A stretch of 64,000 nucleotides of DNA from Mesostigma viride (GCA_009746045.1 RPFO01000065.1:2167484-2231483); one strand, 5' to 3'; shown: positions 39,701 through 50,728, counted from the first letter of the stretch. Numbers and translations: made by a program. Notes: a model not told the origin generated them from the letters alone.

Positions 39701-42700
39701 TGAGGCAAAGCTGCTTCCACCTCGTCCACCCTGGCGTAGGTACGCCACTCAAGTCCTCTCGCGAGGAAAGAGGTGGTGGACTCCGTGTTAAGCCACACGT
39801 CGACTTCAGTATCCGAAAGGGGCCGGAAGTACCTGGACCCCACATCCTCCGCGTCAATCTTGGCGCCGTGGTGAATCTTCAGCCACTTGACGAAATCCGG
39901 CATGCACAAGATTTGCTTGTCGAACAGGTCAGGTTGAGATTCGGCAAGCGCCTGGAAAGGGAACTGCCAGACCGGGACAACAACCTTGAAGTGCAAGCTG
40001 TTGTCCCGCGCATTGAGGAGAATGCGGCCGTTCTCCTTAATGGTTTCAAGGTTTAAACGCCGCTGCCTCAAAGCCTCTGGCAAAATAAGCGCGTTGACCG
40101 TCTGGATCCGCATACTGAAACATCCGGTCTGCTTAAAATCGGCCGGCCGAATCCAACGCGTTTCCCTGAGAGAATTGGCCTTCCGGATGTTCTGGTCCCT
40201 GACCTCCTTGTTCGAGTCGACCTTTTTCGAAGGCTTCCAGCTTTCAATGATAGGGTCGGTGTCCGGGTTCCCACTGCTCGTGAGCACCCCCTCCTTAAAA
40301 AGCTTGTTGAGTGACCGGAGCAGCTCAAGAAAGGGGGAGAACTCGGGCCAGTTTGGCAGGTCATCGACGTCCGCCATCCGCCTACTCGAGCAGTACTTGA
40401 GCATATCCTTCACCAGCGCGAACACGGCGTCATGACCAGGTAACTTCTTCTCCACCGTGGCGTCTTCGTCCCCCCGTCATCCTGAAGTAAAAAATCGAAA
40501 AGGACCGCAGGATTTGCTCAAGTCAGTAATATTTAGGCCGACCACGACATCCTGTTCAGGGACGAACAAAGTTCTGTTGGAATAATACCTTACTGACACT
40601 AAACACCAAGTCCCGCAGCCAGTCAGCGTCTACCCGCAGCGAGAGGTCTAAATTTTCACAACAATCGTACCTGTCCAGTTTTCTGCTGCTTCTTGGCCTC
40701 CTTAGCCTTCTCCTTCTCCGCCTTCTTCGCCTCCTTCTCCGCCGCCTTCCTCCGCGTTCTTCTTACTGTTAGCCTTTGCCACCGCATTCAGCGCCCTTTT
40801 TCCCTCAGCGGCCCGACGACGAAAATCAGACTTCATGAATTTCTCGATCTTGTCAACCTTTGCCTCTGAGTACTCCTTAGGCTGCCACTTGAAATTCTTG
40901 GTGGCTTTCGACTTCACCAGATTTACAAATTCATATGCCAATTCACTTAAAGGTAGCGGCACCCAACACCTCCGTATCGAAATCGGCATCGACTTCCGCC
41001 TCAAGTCGTGTCAGGTACTTGCGAAACTCGGACCCCGCAGGTCCCTCCGAATCGACGCCATCGGGCGGAGACTTAAGCATGATCAGGCCAACAGCAATAA
41101 TATGATCCTTCGCAACCTTCTTGCGGGAATCCAGCTTTTCCCTTTCATGCTCAGTCAATCGGGCTTCGCCGCCTTCCCCCCCGCAGTACCCCCAGCGACA
41201 GCCCCCGCCTGCATGACAAAAAAAAACGAACAAGAAGGGACTTGACCTCAGTTCGATTGTTGCACCATCGTCTCTCTGCGGAGATACCCCTCAGCACGAA
41301 AAAAATCACACGAACTCGCGGCGGATGAACGTACCTGCACAGCCACTTCTCCCTCAGCGTCTCCCCCATCCTCATCTCCTCCAGCGTTTTCATCCCCCCC
41401 ATCCTCATCTCCTCCAGCGTTTTCTTCCTCTCCGGCAGCGCCTGCTGAGGCCAAACCCCCCACCTGTCAACACCGAATACGACAGCTCATTGGAAATCAA
41501 AATTAGTCGACATTTGTATATTTCGCATAATGCGCTCACTAAAACTTCAGGCGAAATGCAGACATCCGGATATCGTTTAATGCTTACCATTTCCATCTCG
41601 AGTCCAGACCAAAGACCAGCACTGTCAACAGCCATCGCCGCAGCCGCCCCCTGAAAAAAGACAACAGATTGGTGGGGGCACCGTTGAAATTAGCCGAAGA
41701 TGTCAGTCTCAATAAAAGGGTGAGGGTCTACCTGCAGCTAGACCCCATGTAAGATGCTCGTGGAAACTCGACGGACAAGCACCCACCTTATCAACCAAGT
41801 CTGACAAATTCGTTACATCCTCCGATACGTCCCCTGGCATGGAGCCCCCCTGCATGATATGACAGGACAAACCATGAAGGTTGGTCAGCATATAGAGCCC
41901 TATTCAGGGAATGGAAACAAACCAAATCGATAAACGATATCGGCAAGTTAACGTACCGAAACGTAGAACTTCCACCTCCTCAAAATCTTCCCCAAAGGCC
42001 ATATCGGCACTTGATGGGCTCTCTCCTTTTCCAGATTACGCCTCAATTCCGCCTCGAAGAACAACTCGAGGGACTGCCAATGGCCTCCCGCCTCTAAATC
42101 AGACCACTCCGTGTCTAACTTGGTTCGGATACTCTGGAGACAATCAACCAACGAGATTTGATCCAACCATTCCTGGACGACTTCCCGGTGTGGCTTATAT
42201 GTCTGAATAACATGGAAGTCCCCCGGTGCCGGAAACTTTGGATCACCTGTCCAGCCCAATCCAAAAAGAAAGCGACCGCTTCCCGCGAAAGGCTGGCGTC
42301 CGGGCTGACAAGAAAGTCGGTCCGCCACTTAACAAAAGATTGCAGTAAGTGGTCTCTTGTCATGTCCAAATGCGCGATCACTTCATGTGCGCGCTCCTCC
42401 AATCCTCCTACGTGATTCATTCTTCCCGGCACAATTACGATAAAGTCACTGTTGGACATGTCAACAAATCCTTTCCTGACAATATCAAACACTTCATCTT
42501 CCGACAGTGAAGCCCTCGAATCCGCTTTCATATCTCCAGTCATGAGTTTAAAGAGCTGATGCAACGCAGTGATTTTCAAGGTTTCCATATAGGAAGCCTC
42601 GAAATGTGACGCCCATGTGGACCTCGAACTTTTCAACCTCATCAAAGAGCGTCGACCATATTAAAGCACGACGGGGAAAGTAACGTCCGACATCCTCCTT

Positions 42701-44391
42701 CAGATTAAGGATGCACGACTGCGCGATCTTCAAAACCTCATAAATGTCGTCACCAACGACCCTCTTCCCATTAATGGCTCGCTGTGTGGCTTCGAACAAT
42801 GCAAGACGGCCCAGGCGGTCGTTCTTCCAAATTATGTCTGCCGACTCCGGACGGTCCACGACGACACCGGACTTCTCTGCAAACGCTATCTCGGCCGAAA
42901 GAAAGCGGATCAAGCCGATCAAGCCCTTTTCGGCTTTACGACTCGCCCCAGACTCAGACTCAGCCTGAGCCAGGTACTGTTTCAGAATGGCCACCGTGGA
43001 GGGCTGCAGACAACAAGAGTAAAAAAAAGGCCACACATCGTCGTCGTCGTCGTCAACAACCTTAACTCCTAGGTCAACGTCTCTCCGCAGATAGACCCTT
43101 ACGATCAAAGTATGACATAAAATCCCACCCTTTCTACGATACACACACGCCGTTCAAAAGCCATCTGAGAAATGTACGTCTCACATAAATAAACATACCT
43201 GATAATCGACTGAACATCCTTCGGGAGCCCACCCCTTCTTCACGTTCTCGTCCTTCTCCCCCTCAACCGCCTTCGCAGCCTCCTCCTCCTTCCTCGCAGC
43301 CTCGTCCGCCTTCATCCTCTCCTGTCGCATCTGCAAAAAAACAGCAGCCTCCTCCGCACGAAGTCCTTCGCTGCCGCCTCCGTCTTCTTCTTCGCCTCCT
43401 CCTTCTGCTTCGCCACCAGGATCCTGTGCTCCTCTCCTGGGCAGCCTTTTTCTCCTTGTACTCCCTCTCCTCCTCCTCCCTCTCCGCCTTCTCCAGCCTC
43501 TCCTTCTCCTCCCTCTCCACCCTCTCCCTCTCCGCCTTCTCGATGGCCTCCCTCTCCGCCTTCTCCTTCTCCTTGTCCTTCTTGTCGAGAGCCGCGTAGT
43601 CGTCAGCAAATGTTGCGGCCATTGCTAACAAATCGGACAACAGCTCCGACGCGACTCCCGAACCGGCGAGTCCGGGTCTTCAGGCCTCCCGTTAGTCTTA
43701 TCGCGCTCGTCCTCCTCAAAGCCAGATTGATAGACTTCCTCAGCTTCCTGAGCTTTTGGTGTGGTCGTCTTCCTCTACCCACTCGGCGCAGGCTTACGCT
43801 TAGAACTGGAATGCTTGGGGGACGGCGAGCGGGACGCAGAAGCGGGGGACTTGGGTGGCGGCGAGCGGGACGCAGAAGCGGGGGACTTGGGTGGCGGCGA
43901 GCGGGACTTGGGGAAGGAGAGCGGGACGGCGAGCGGGACGCATTTGCGGGGATCTTGGTTGACGGCGAGGGGGACTTGCGAGAAGGAGAGCGGGACGCGG
44001 TAGCGGGGGGAACTTTGGGCGGAGAGGGGGACTTGCGGGGCGGCGAACGGGTCGCAGTTGCGGGGGACTTGGGGGACTTGCGGGACGGCGAGCGGGACGC
44101 AGTAGCTCCGGCCGACTTGGGGGCGGCGATGGAGACTTACGGGGCGGAGAGCGGGACGGAGCGCGAGACGCAGCAGCGAGAGAGTTGGGGGGTAAAATTC
44201 TGTCCAACTCGCTGGGGGGCAAGGAAGACTTGGAGGGCAAGGGGGACTCGGTGGGGGGGACCTCGCCAGAGCATTTACGGGACCGACCGGCAACCGAGGA
44301 AACCTGTTGCCGTTCGGTCCGGCGAGGTGTTCGACGTCATCTTGGGTGAAACGGGAGTGGCCTTGACAGAATCGGAATAGGAGGACGACAT
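33209..44391 (-). CDS. BIG gene 1: large multi-exon Lys/Glu-rich protein of unknown function
   Basis: Exon blocks (-) with GT-AG borders: 44391-43203, 43003-41957, 41849-41787, 41650-41588, 41463-41335, 41210-about 40670, about 40487-39321, 39066-33898 (interrupted by element B), 33773-33209. The four borders around the three small exons (21, 21 and 43 codons) are all phase 0. Frames inside the large exons shift several times, mostly at runs of G or C. The protein has a Pro/Ser-rich repeat N terminus, a charged coiled coil, a globular middle without recognised domain, an acidic/basic repeat region (QVPKKQLR, DSDDEEE) and a basic C terminus ending KLRKRPSKA. No catalytic motif was recognised. 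It faces away from gene 2 and makes up the left arm of BIG. A structural or DNA-binding partner of the transposase is one guess. Confidence 0.6.
33893..34620 (-). repeat. Low-complexity acidic/basic repeat coding region
   Basis: Includes three or four copies of a roughly 60-bp unit encoding QVPKKQLR, a (CCT)n run of about 16 units at 34236-34288, and two VASKK/VATKK copies. The alternation of acidic runs with Lys-rich motifs resembles chromatin-associated proteins; no specific function can be claimed. Confidence 0.75.
33898..39066 (-). CDS. BIG gene 1, long exon interrupted by TTAA element B
   Basis: From 39066 to the TTAA at 38237-38240, then from 35581 to 33898. With one TTAA the first 1767 bp form 589 in-frame codons. 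Seen: AVLTGKLEKLFDIAKGAN, a helical Leu-rich domain (LASLPMMDAVIDCIMSCQVG, LVEIAKDVLECLRLTICARF), then LRIPRKDLMNGKIDFQEIL, a Lys/Glu linker and WSNFQRWWSFGHCPPESD. A low-complexity tail follows with at least three QVPKKQLR repeats (plus strand 34370-34520), poly-Glu from a CCT/TCC run at 34240-34300, and VASKK repeats. Frameshifts near 34650, 34570 and 33950. No known domain. Confidence 0.62.
35578..35581 (+). other. TTAA target duplication, left of element B
   Basis: Pairs with TTAA at 38237-38240; one copy restores the gene 1 exon (N-I-A-Y-L-L-K-A-K-K across the site). Confidence 0.9.
35582..38236. mobile_element. TTAA element B: non-autonomous DNA transposon inside BIG gene 1
   Basis: 2655 bp between TTAA copies. 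Left end GGGGAGGTGGCACCCC and right end (reverse complement) GGGGACGTGGCGCGCC. It shares blocks with element A, including CTTGTTGGGG.TACTACCCCCA, the CCATCCAAAAAGCC region and the ACGGTACGGCCGGTACCGCG / AAAATATTCG right end. Contains GGTCATTCCGACAAGTCTAG twice (36046 and 36402). No transposase ORF found; small ORFs are unconvincing. Confidence 0.88.
38237..38240 (+). other. TTAA target duplication, right of element B
   Basis: Second TTAA copy at the gene 1 exon border. Confidence 0.9.
39067..39320 (-). other. Intron with three copies of the BIG palindrome
   Basis: GTAAGC...GTCGCAG intron of gene 1. It holds palindromes near 39120-39150, 39208-39233 and 39277-39302 (types GGGTCTAGCTGC.., GGGTCTCGCTGCAGC.. 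and GGGTCTATCCGC..). All keep the outer GGGTCT/AGACCC arms. It shows best that the palindrome family is spread through intronic sequence. Confidence 0.75.
39321..40487 (-). CDS. BIG gene 1, exon with MEKKLPGHDAV-type domain
   Basis: Acceptor near 40488 (TTTTTTACTTCAG). Reads KKLPGHDAVFALVKDMLKYC, LPNWPEFSPFLELLRSLNKL, RWIRPADFKQTGCFSMRIQT, NARDNSLHFKVVVPVWQFPF, FVKWLKIHHGAKIDAEDVG, then after a shift near 39690 DPKFFEERVPVPYLVLRYAV. A final part reads KEAEHAFQDLLRKFRGGYMG and ends at 39321. It looks like a compact alpha/beta domain but I do not recognise it. Frameshifts occur near 40470 (run of six C on the plus strand), 39690 and 39550. Confidence 0.58.
40670..41210 (-). CDS. BIG gene 1, helical exon
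   Basis: Reads RLTEHEREKLDSRKKVAKDH, GLIMLKSPPDGVDSEGPAGS, EFRKYLTRLEAEVDADFDTE, then after a shift LSELAYEFVNLVKSKATKNF, KWQPKEYSEAKVDKIEKFMK and a Lys/Glu tail to the donor near 40669 (CAG|GTACG). The shift at the 5' end falls at seven G (7 C on the plus strand, 41176-41182). One extra base would keep the frame. Confidence 0.55.
41335..41849 (-). CDS. BIG gene 1, three small phase-0 exons
   Basis: Exons 41849-41787 (21 codons), 41650-41588 (21 codons) and 41463-41335 (43 codons). All have clean GT-AG borders and whole-codon lengths. The third encodes a duplicated acidic unit, ENAGGDEDGGD. The intron 41786-41651 carries a palindrome at 41726-41750. These unshifted exons are the best proof that gene 1 is a real spliced gene. 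Confidence 0.72.
41957..43003 (-). CDS. BIG gene 1, globular exon
   Basis: Reads PSTVAILKQYLAQAESESGA, GLIGLIRFLSAEIAFAEKSG, VVDRPESADIIWKNDRLGRL, GDDIYEVLKIAQSCILNLKE, then after shifts near 42595 and 42250 HQLFKLMTGDMKADSRASLS, FLVSPDASLSREAVAFFLDW and YKPHREVVQEWLDQISLVDC. Ends KFYVS|GTACGT. Largely alpha-helical by appearance; no family recognised. Confidence 0.6.
43203..44391 (-). CDS. BIG gene 1, N-terminal low-complexity exon block
   Basis: ATG at 44391 directly follows a CTGCAG acceptor-like site, so the true start may be this ATG or lie in an upstream exon. Encodes SSSYSDSVKATPVSPKMTSN, a Ser/Pro/Arg region with tandem SPPPKSPASASR units (43835-43900), then an acidic linker and a long Lys/Glu coiled coil (KEKAEREAIEKAERERVERE). 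Ends YQ|GTATGT. Several frameshifts in the repeat parts. The SP-rich repeats resemble SR/CTD-like disordered regions. Confidence 0.5.
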
Positions 44392-44466
44392 CTGCAGAAC
44401 AATATTAAAAAAGCAAGTTTCACAAATGTCATTCAGAATCTGAATCGCCGGCAGAAAAACGATGGG

Positions 44467-44932
44467 GAGGGTCTCGCTGCAGCTAGACCCTTTCGTGGAT
44501 TCTAAAAGGGACATTTACTTTATTGCAAAACTTTGGCGTCTCGCTGCAGCGAGACCCTCACGTCAAGCAAAAACAAATCATTTTTAGGGTGAGCAAAAAA
44601 AGCAACCTCCCATCATGCAAACATAAAAAGTATACATTCCTGAAGGTCTCGCTGCAGCGAGACCCTAACGTCAAACAAAAACAAATCATTTTTAGGGTTA
44701 GCGAAGAAAGCCCCCTCCCATCTTGCAAACATTAAAAGTCGACATTCGTAGGGGTCTCGCTGCAGCGAGACCCTAACACCGATACAAAAACAAATCATAA
44801 GGGAGAGCGAAGAAAGCCCCCTCCCATCTTGCAAACATTAAAAGTCTACATTCGTAGGGGTCTCGCTGCAGCGAGACCATTACGTCAATACAAAAACAAA
44901 ATTCCGAGGGTCTACCCGCAGCGAGACCCTTA
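44467..44932. repeat. Tandem repeat block carrying the BIG palindrome
   Basis: About four units of 107-110 bp (starting near 44535, 44644, 44752 and 44859), each with GGTCTCGCTG + CAGCGAGACC followed by AAAACAAATCAT and TCCCATC(T/A)TGCAAAC. Single palindromes flank it at 44467-44492 and 44907-44932. It lies just upstream of gene 1 and may be its regulatory region or an internal transposase binding array. Function is inferred, repetition is seen. Confidence 0.85.
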
Positions 44933-44984
44933 CGTCCATGCGTGAATTCTATCACAACAATGAAAAACATTGCACAACCAAATT

Positions 44985-47440
44985 TTTTTCATGCCAGCAC
45001 CCCCCACATTTATTTATTCATGCCATCACACCCCCACATTCATTTATTCATGCCAGCACCCCCCACATTTAATTATTCATGCCATCACCCCCCACATTCA
45101 TTTATTCATGCCATCACCCCCCACATTTAATTATTCATGCCAGCACCCCCAACATTTATTTATACGTAGCAGCACCCCCCACATTTAATTATTCATGCCA
45201 TCATCCCCCCACATTTAATTATTCATGACAGCACCCCCCACATTCATTTATTCATGCCAGCACCCCCCACATTTATTTATTCATGCCATCACCCCCCACA
45301 TTTAATTATTCATGCCATCACCCCCCACATTCATTTATTCATGCCATCACACCCCCACATTCATTTATTCATGCCAGCACCCCCCAACATTTATTTATAC
45401 GTAGCAGCACCCCCCACATTTAATAATTCATGCCATCATCCCCCACATTTAATTATTCATGACAGCACCCCCCCACATTCATTTATTCATGCCAGCACCC
45501 CCCCACGTTTACTTATTCATGCCATCACCCCCCCACATTTAATTATTCATGCCAGCACCCCCCCACATTTATTTATTCATGCCATCACCCCCCCACATTT
45601 AATTATTCATGCCAGCACCCCCCCACATTTATTTATTCATGCCATCACCCCCCACATTTAATTATTCATGCCAGCACCCCCCAACATTTATTTATACGTA
45701 GCAGCACCCCCCACATTTAATAATTCATGCCATCATCCCCCCACATTTAATTATTCATGACAGCACCCCCCACATTTAATAATTCATGCCATCATCCCCC
45801 CACATTTATTTATTCATGCCATCACACCCCCACATTCATTTATTCATGCCAGCACCCCCCAACATGCATTTATACGTAGCAGCAACCCCCCACATTCATT
45901 TATTTATGCCAGCAACCCCCCACATGTATTTATTCATGCCAGCACCCCCCCACATGCATTTATACATACCATCCCCCCCCACATGTATTGATACGTAGCA
46001 GCGCCCCCCCACATGTATTGATACGTAGCAGCACCCCCCCACATGTATTGATACGTAGCAGCACCCCCCCACATGTATTGATACGTAGCAGCACCCCCCA
46101 CATGTATTGATACGTAGCAGCACCCCCCCACATGCATTTATACATAGCATCCCCCCCCCACATGTATTGATACGTAGCAGCACCCCCCCACATGTATTGA
46201 TACGTAGCAGCACCCCCCCCGGCACATGCATTTATACATAGCATCCCCCCCCACATGTATTGATACGTAGCAGCACCCCCCACATGTATTGATACGTAGC
46301 ATCCCCCCCCACATGTATTGATACGTAGCAGCACCCCCCACATGTATTGATACGTAGCAGCACCCCCCACATGTATTGATACGTAGCAGCACCCCCCACA
46401 TGTATTGATACGTAGCAGCACCCCCCCACATGTATTGATACGTAGCAGCACCCCCCACATGTATTGATACGTAGCAGCACCCCCCCACATGTATTGATAC
46501 GTAGCAGCACCCCCCCACATGTATTGATACGTAGCAGCACCCCCCCACATGTATTGATACGTAGCAGCACCCCCCCACGTGTATTGATACGTAGCAGCAC
46601 CCCCCACATGTATTGATACGTAGCAGCACCCCCCACATGTATTGATACGTAGCAGCAACCCCCACGTGTATTGATACGTAGCAGCACCCCCCCACATGCA
46701 TTTATACATAGCATCCCCCCCCACATGTATTGATACGTAGCAGCACCCCCCACATGTATTGATACGTAGCAGCACCCCCCACATGTATTGATACGTAGCA
46801 GCACACACCCACATGTATTGATACGTAGCAGCACCCCCCCACGTGTATTGATACGTAGCAGCACCCCCCACATGTATTGATACGTAGCAGCACCCCCCCA
46901 CATGTATTGATACGTAGCAGCACCCCCCCACGTGTATTGATACGTAGCAGCACCCCCCCACATGTATTGATACGTAGCAGCACCCCCCCACATGTATTGA
47001 TACGTAGCAGCACCCCCCACGTGTATTGATACGTAGCAGCACCCCCCCACATGTATTGATACGTAACAGCACCCCCCCACATGTATTGATACGTAGCAGC
47101 ACCCCCCGTGTATTGATACGTAGCAGCACCCCCCCACATGTATTGATACGTAGCAGCACCCCCCACATGTATTGATACGTAGCAGCACCCCCCCACGTGT
47201 ATTGATACGTAGCAGCACCCCCCCACATGTATTGATACGTAGCAGCACCCCCCCACATGTATTGATACGTAGCAGCACCCCCCCACATGTATTGATACGT
47301 AGCAGCACACACCCACATGTATTGATACGTAGCAGCACCCCCCCACATGTATTGATACGTAGCAGCACACACCCACATGTATTCATTCATGACAGCACCC
47401 CCCCACATTTAGTGATTCAGGCCAGCAACCCCCACATGTA
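44985..47440. repeat. 2.45-kb minisatellite in the centre of BIG
   Basis: About 80 units of 29-33 bp. Left part (to about 45950): CACCCCCCACATTTAATTAT-TCATGCCAG type with higher-order order. Right part: CACCCCCCCACATGTATTGA-TACGTAGCAG type, more homogeneous. The C run varies from 5 to 8. A 482-codon ORF across it is a repeat artefact (AATYQYMWGG). The array sits between the two divergent gene arms. Confidence 0.95.
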
Positions 47441-47441
47441 A

Positions 47442-48090
47442 ACGCCGTTTTGATAGAACAATTTTAGTCAGCCTACCATCCACGTTGCGGCAAAAGATCA
47501 CCTTTTTTTGTGTTTCGGCGCAATGAAGATTTCTTGCAAACTATCGTTATGCAGGCAGGTAGCAACGTCCGATGTTATAATCCGGCAGGTAGCATGCAAA
47601 CGTCGAAACGATATGAAGGGGAAAAAAAGCATCAAACAGGAGCACCGATTAGAAACGCAGCAAATGCAGTATGTGCACATCTACACCTATAACCTAACCA
47701 GACCAAAGGCATAGCAAACATGGAAAGGGTGACCCAAGTGAAAGCCTAGCACCACCATGATCGACATGTGCGAGACCAAGAAACGCTCCATGGCAACTAG
47801 ACTAAAGGGATGGATGCCAGATGTGGATTAGGATCGGCTTATCTGACTCTACCGAGATGTCTGCAGGGTTTAGCTAGCAACGACAAGAAGGAAGCCAGAC
47901 AGATTTATCACTCTTGCTGCAACATAAAGAGTTTCTTGCGATGGCAACAAAGACATAGTCGTCGCCCAGCTGGCTAACTGTGTCGTCGGCTTGGATGCGC
48001 TGTTTTGTTGCCGTTTTTGATAGAACAAATTTTGTCAGCCTACCATCCACGATGCGGAAAAAGCTCACCTTTTTTCTTTATGCGGAAGAC
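47442..48090. repeat. Direct repeats of about 78 bp
   Basis: 47442-47519 and 48010-48087 share TTTTGATAGAACAA, TCAGCCTACCATCCACG and TCACCTTTTTT blocks, 570 bp apart. The second copy is followed by a tandem repeat of TTATGCAGGTATCG (48110-48172). It could be an eroded duplicated promoter or terminal repeats of a small insertion. Confidence 0.6.
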
Positions 48091-48249
48091 CGATTTCCTT
48101 TCGTTATGCAGGGGTATCGTTATGCAGGTATTGTTATGCAGGTATCGTTATGCAGGTATCGTCATGCAGGTGGCAGCTTACCCTCTTTCAGCTATGGGGT
48201 CTCTCTGCGGCTGCGCTTCTTTTTCGATGGGCGATGGGACGGTTGCAAT

Positions 48250-48560
48250 TCGCAAACCGGACGCGGCGTCACAGGGCTGAACGGTATTGAAAAAATTGGA
48301 AACGTGGCATCCTCGTTCCTCCCCACGGAACTGAAAACTGGAAGCGCGGCGCTGGTGCAAAGGCTCGATCCCATTTTTTGGACACCAAGCTAGCGGATTG
48401 GACGACATCCAATATGCCGTCACCCGTGCTTGTGGCCGCAGGTATAAAAAGAGACGACCTCCAGCCAATTTACCCCGGAACATTCGGATGTTTGGTTGAC
48501 ATCGTTACCATGCAGAAATGTACAATGAGGTTCTGGGTTCGATTCCTGGTGTGGTCATGG
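48250..48560 (+). CDS. Candidate upstream exon of BIG gene 2
   Basis: Reads GLNGIEKIGNVASSFLPTEL, KTGSAALVQRLDPIF, then (one shift) DTKLADWTTSNMPSPVLVAA, DLQPIYPGTFGCLVDIVTMQ. It looks protein-like and lies upstream of gene 2 on the same strand, separated by element C. Its end overlaps a tRNA B-box-like GGGTTCGATTCC (about 48534). Membership in gene 2 is inferred only. Confidence 0.35.
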
Positions 48561-48957
48561 TAATAAATTTTTTTCTGCACATCTACTGAAATCAGTCATA
48601 GCACCAAACGGTCACGCTGCAGCGAGACGCTATAGCCCTGGAGGCCGCTGATAAACCTGCCATCCGGTATGTCTTACTATTATAGATTGCCGAACTATAA
48701 AATAATAATACTGTATACCACTTTTTCTTGTAAATGATTTCCTAAATAATGGTTCTATATACTTTAACATACCATATTATTAAAGTATGTGGAAATTAAT
48801 CCATGCTATTCACAATATATTATAAAATCTTTTGCAAAATGTATTAGTATAATATTTTCTAATAACCGTTTTATCAATGCTACTGTGATATTTTTGTTAT
48901 TCCCGCCATGCAGGTATCTGAGTGTCCTGGGAGAACTAATAATGTCTATCTACCTGG

Positions 48958-50728
48958 AAAAAGGCCTCAATTGAGGCCTTTTCATAAATTGGGTGTTGCA
49001 TGTAATTACAATGAGCCAACAAACTTTATTCCAAATATGAGTGAAGGCCATGCATTATTATGATTGTTTTGGGGTTCCCAGCACTTAACATCAGTCATAT
49101 AGCCCTAATACATATTTAATTATGATTTAATAAAACAGGTTGTCGCTGCGACGGCACCATCAACACAACATGACAATAGACACAAGCGACCAAAAGGTGT
49201 CAGTACTCAGTTCCATCTGCATGTAACGTGTCTTTTGGACCTTACGAGGTTCCCCCACGACATGGTAAGCATGGCATGACATGGCATGCTCCCAAGGGAC
49301 CCCTCACACACACTTGCACGGCCGGGGCTGTCGCGCAGCACTGCAGGCAGCAATAGCCTGCCATGGGTATTGCACGTAACCATGAGGAATCCAAAGCCTC
49401 TATTACAAACACGCACAAGGATCATGCATTATAATGATAGGTGTGACCTTCCAAGCGCGTAGCTTCACTCACATAGCCCCAATATCTAGGTTGTTACGGT
49501 ATATTATGACAGGGGTTTGCTGCCGCGGCAGCAGATGAACAGCACATGGCAAGATATACAAGCATAACTGGACAACATTTGCACAGCCTACTAGACCTCT
49601 TAGCTTGATTTCGGGCTTTGCAAGGGTTGCCTGAGACATGGCCAGCATGGCAGGAACTGCCATGCTTCTTATGGAAAGCAAACACGTCTATAAGGCGGGG
49701 GCCAGCCGCAGAGCACTGCACGAAGTACTGTAACCTGCCTTACGTCACATCGGCACTAGGCGCCGATAGGCAGCTAAAAACTGACGATATCACAAGCAAA
49801 TCGATGCCATTACCTTACTACCACCAGGACGCACTTACCTTTCACACCCCTCACACCCGGGATCACTAGGCACGCATATGCGCTGGCGCTGAACGTGGCT
49901 GCATTAGAAAAGCTGTTCAAGCTCGGCGTTTTCAAGTTGTCCGGAAGCGATGCAGCCCGCAAATCTGGCCGGACAGACGCTCCATGCGTCGTCCATTGAC
50001 GTATGAAAGCGGCTGCAGCGGCCTCACCAGCGCTGTTCGCATAATGGCGCTCCCATAGCTGGGGGCGCGCGCGCGTTTATTGTCCGCATCCCAGTTTTTC
50101 CTAGCTAAAACACCCCTTCCTCTACCTACGGATCCACGCCAAAAGGCTCGGAAATAGCCAGTGCCCCTTTAGTCACGGCTGCCCCAACATCCCCCCCGCC
50201 GTTCCGCTAGTCTCTTCCCAGCATATCGAAGCACCGGCCTGCTGGCAGGCGCACTATCAACGCCAATTACGCCCCAGCTGAATTTCACTAACCTGGCATT
50301 CAGCACACAAATAACGACCCCACGAATTTAGAAACTGACTTCTGACCCATTTAGCGATCGGGCTAGCTTCACGGATAAATTATCTACCCAACGAGCTCCT
50401 TACTGGTCGAAATGATGCACGAACGTGGCCATACGGTCTATTTTACTCGAGGCCGCCATGGTCGTGCATTCGTGAAAATTCGTCGTCCGGTTGCACGACA
50501 GTGGGCCAAAAATAGGTTACCTTTTCCACCTCAACATATCTTTTCAGTAACGTCGACCCTGGTCGACCCCCACGGGTCAGGACGCTCAGCAACATATACC
50601 ACGAATTCGCGCGCACTGGGGGCGAGACGACCCATAGGACCGGGTCCTTCCCGCCAAAATTACCGTCCCCTTCATGTGGACCTTTGGTGAAAAGGCCTCA
50701 ATTGAGCCAAAGGCCTCAATTGAGGCCT
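48958..50728. mobile_element. Element C: palindrome-ended insertion (tentative)
   Basis: 1771 bp between CTGG at 48954-48957 and CTGG at 50729-50732. Both ends carry the palindrome AGGCCTCAATTGAGGCCT, and both share CTCAATTGAGGCCTTTTCA reading inward; the right end has an extra copy. No transposase ORF. Near the right end, ATTACCGTCCCC followed by TTCA resembles the terminus of the TTAA elements. Borders are uncertain. Confidence 0.5.

Noticed and set aside
44535-44932. CRISPR-like array (regularly spaced palindromes)
   Set aside because: The spacers are also repeated, the sequence is eukaryotic, and no cas genes are near. It is a 107-bp tandem repeat.
45896-47441. Long minus-strand ORFs (up to 482 codons) with AATYQYMWGG-like units
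   Set aside because: They are readings of a 30-bp minisatellite; similar ORFs exist in several frames, so this is repeat structure, not a protein.
48480-48560. tRNA gene near GGGTTCGATTCC
   Set aside because: A T-arm-like stem exists, but I could not pair an acceptor stem or place a normal anticodon arm.
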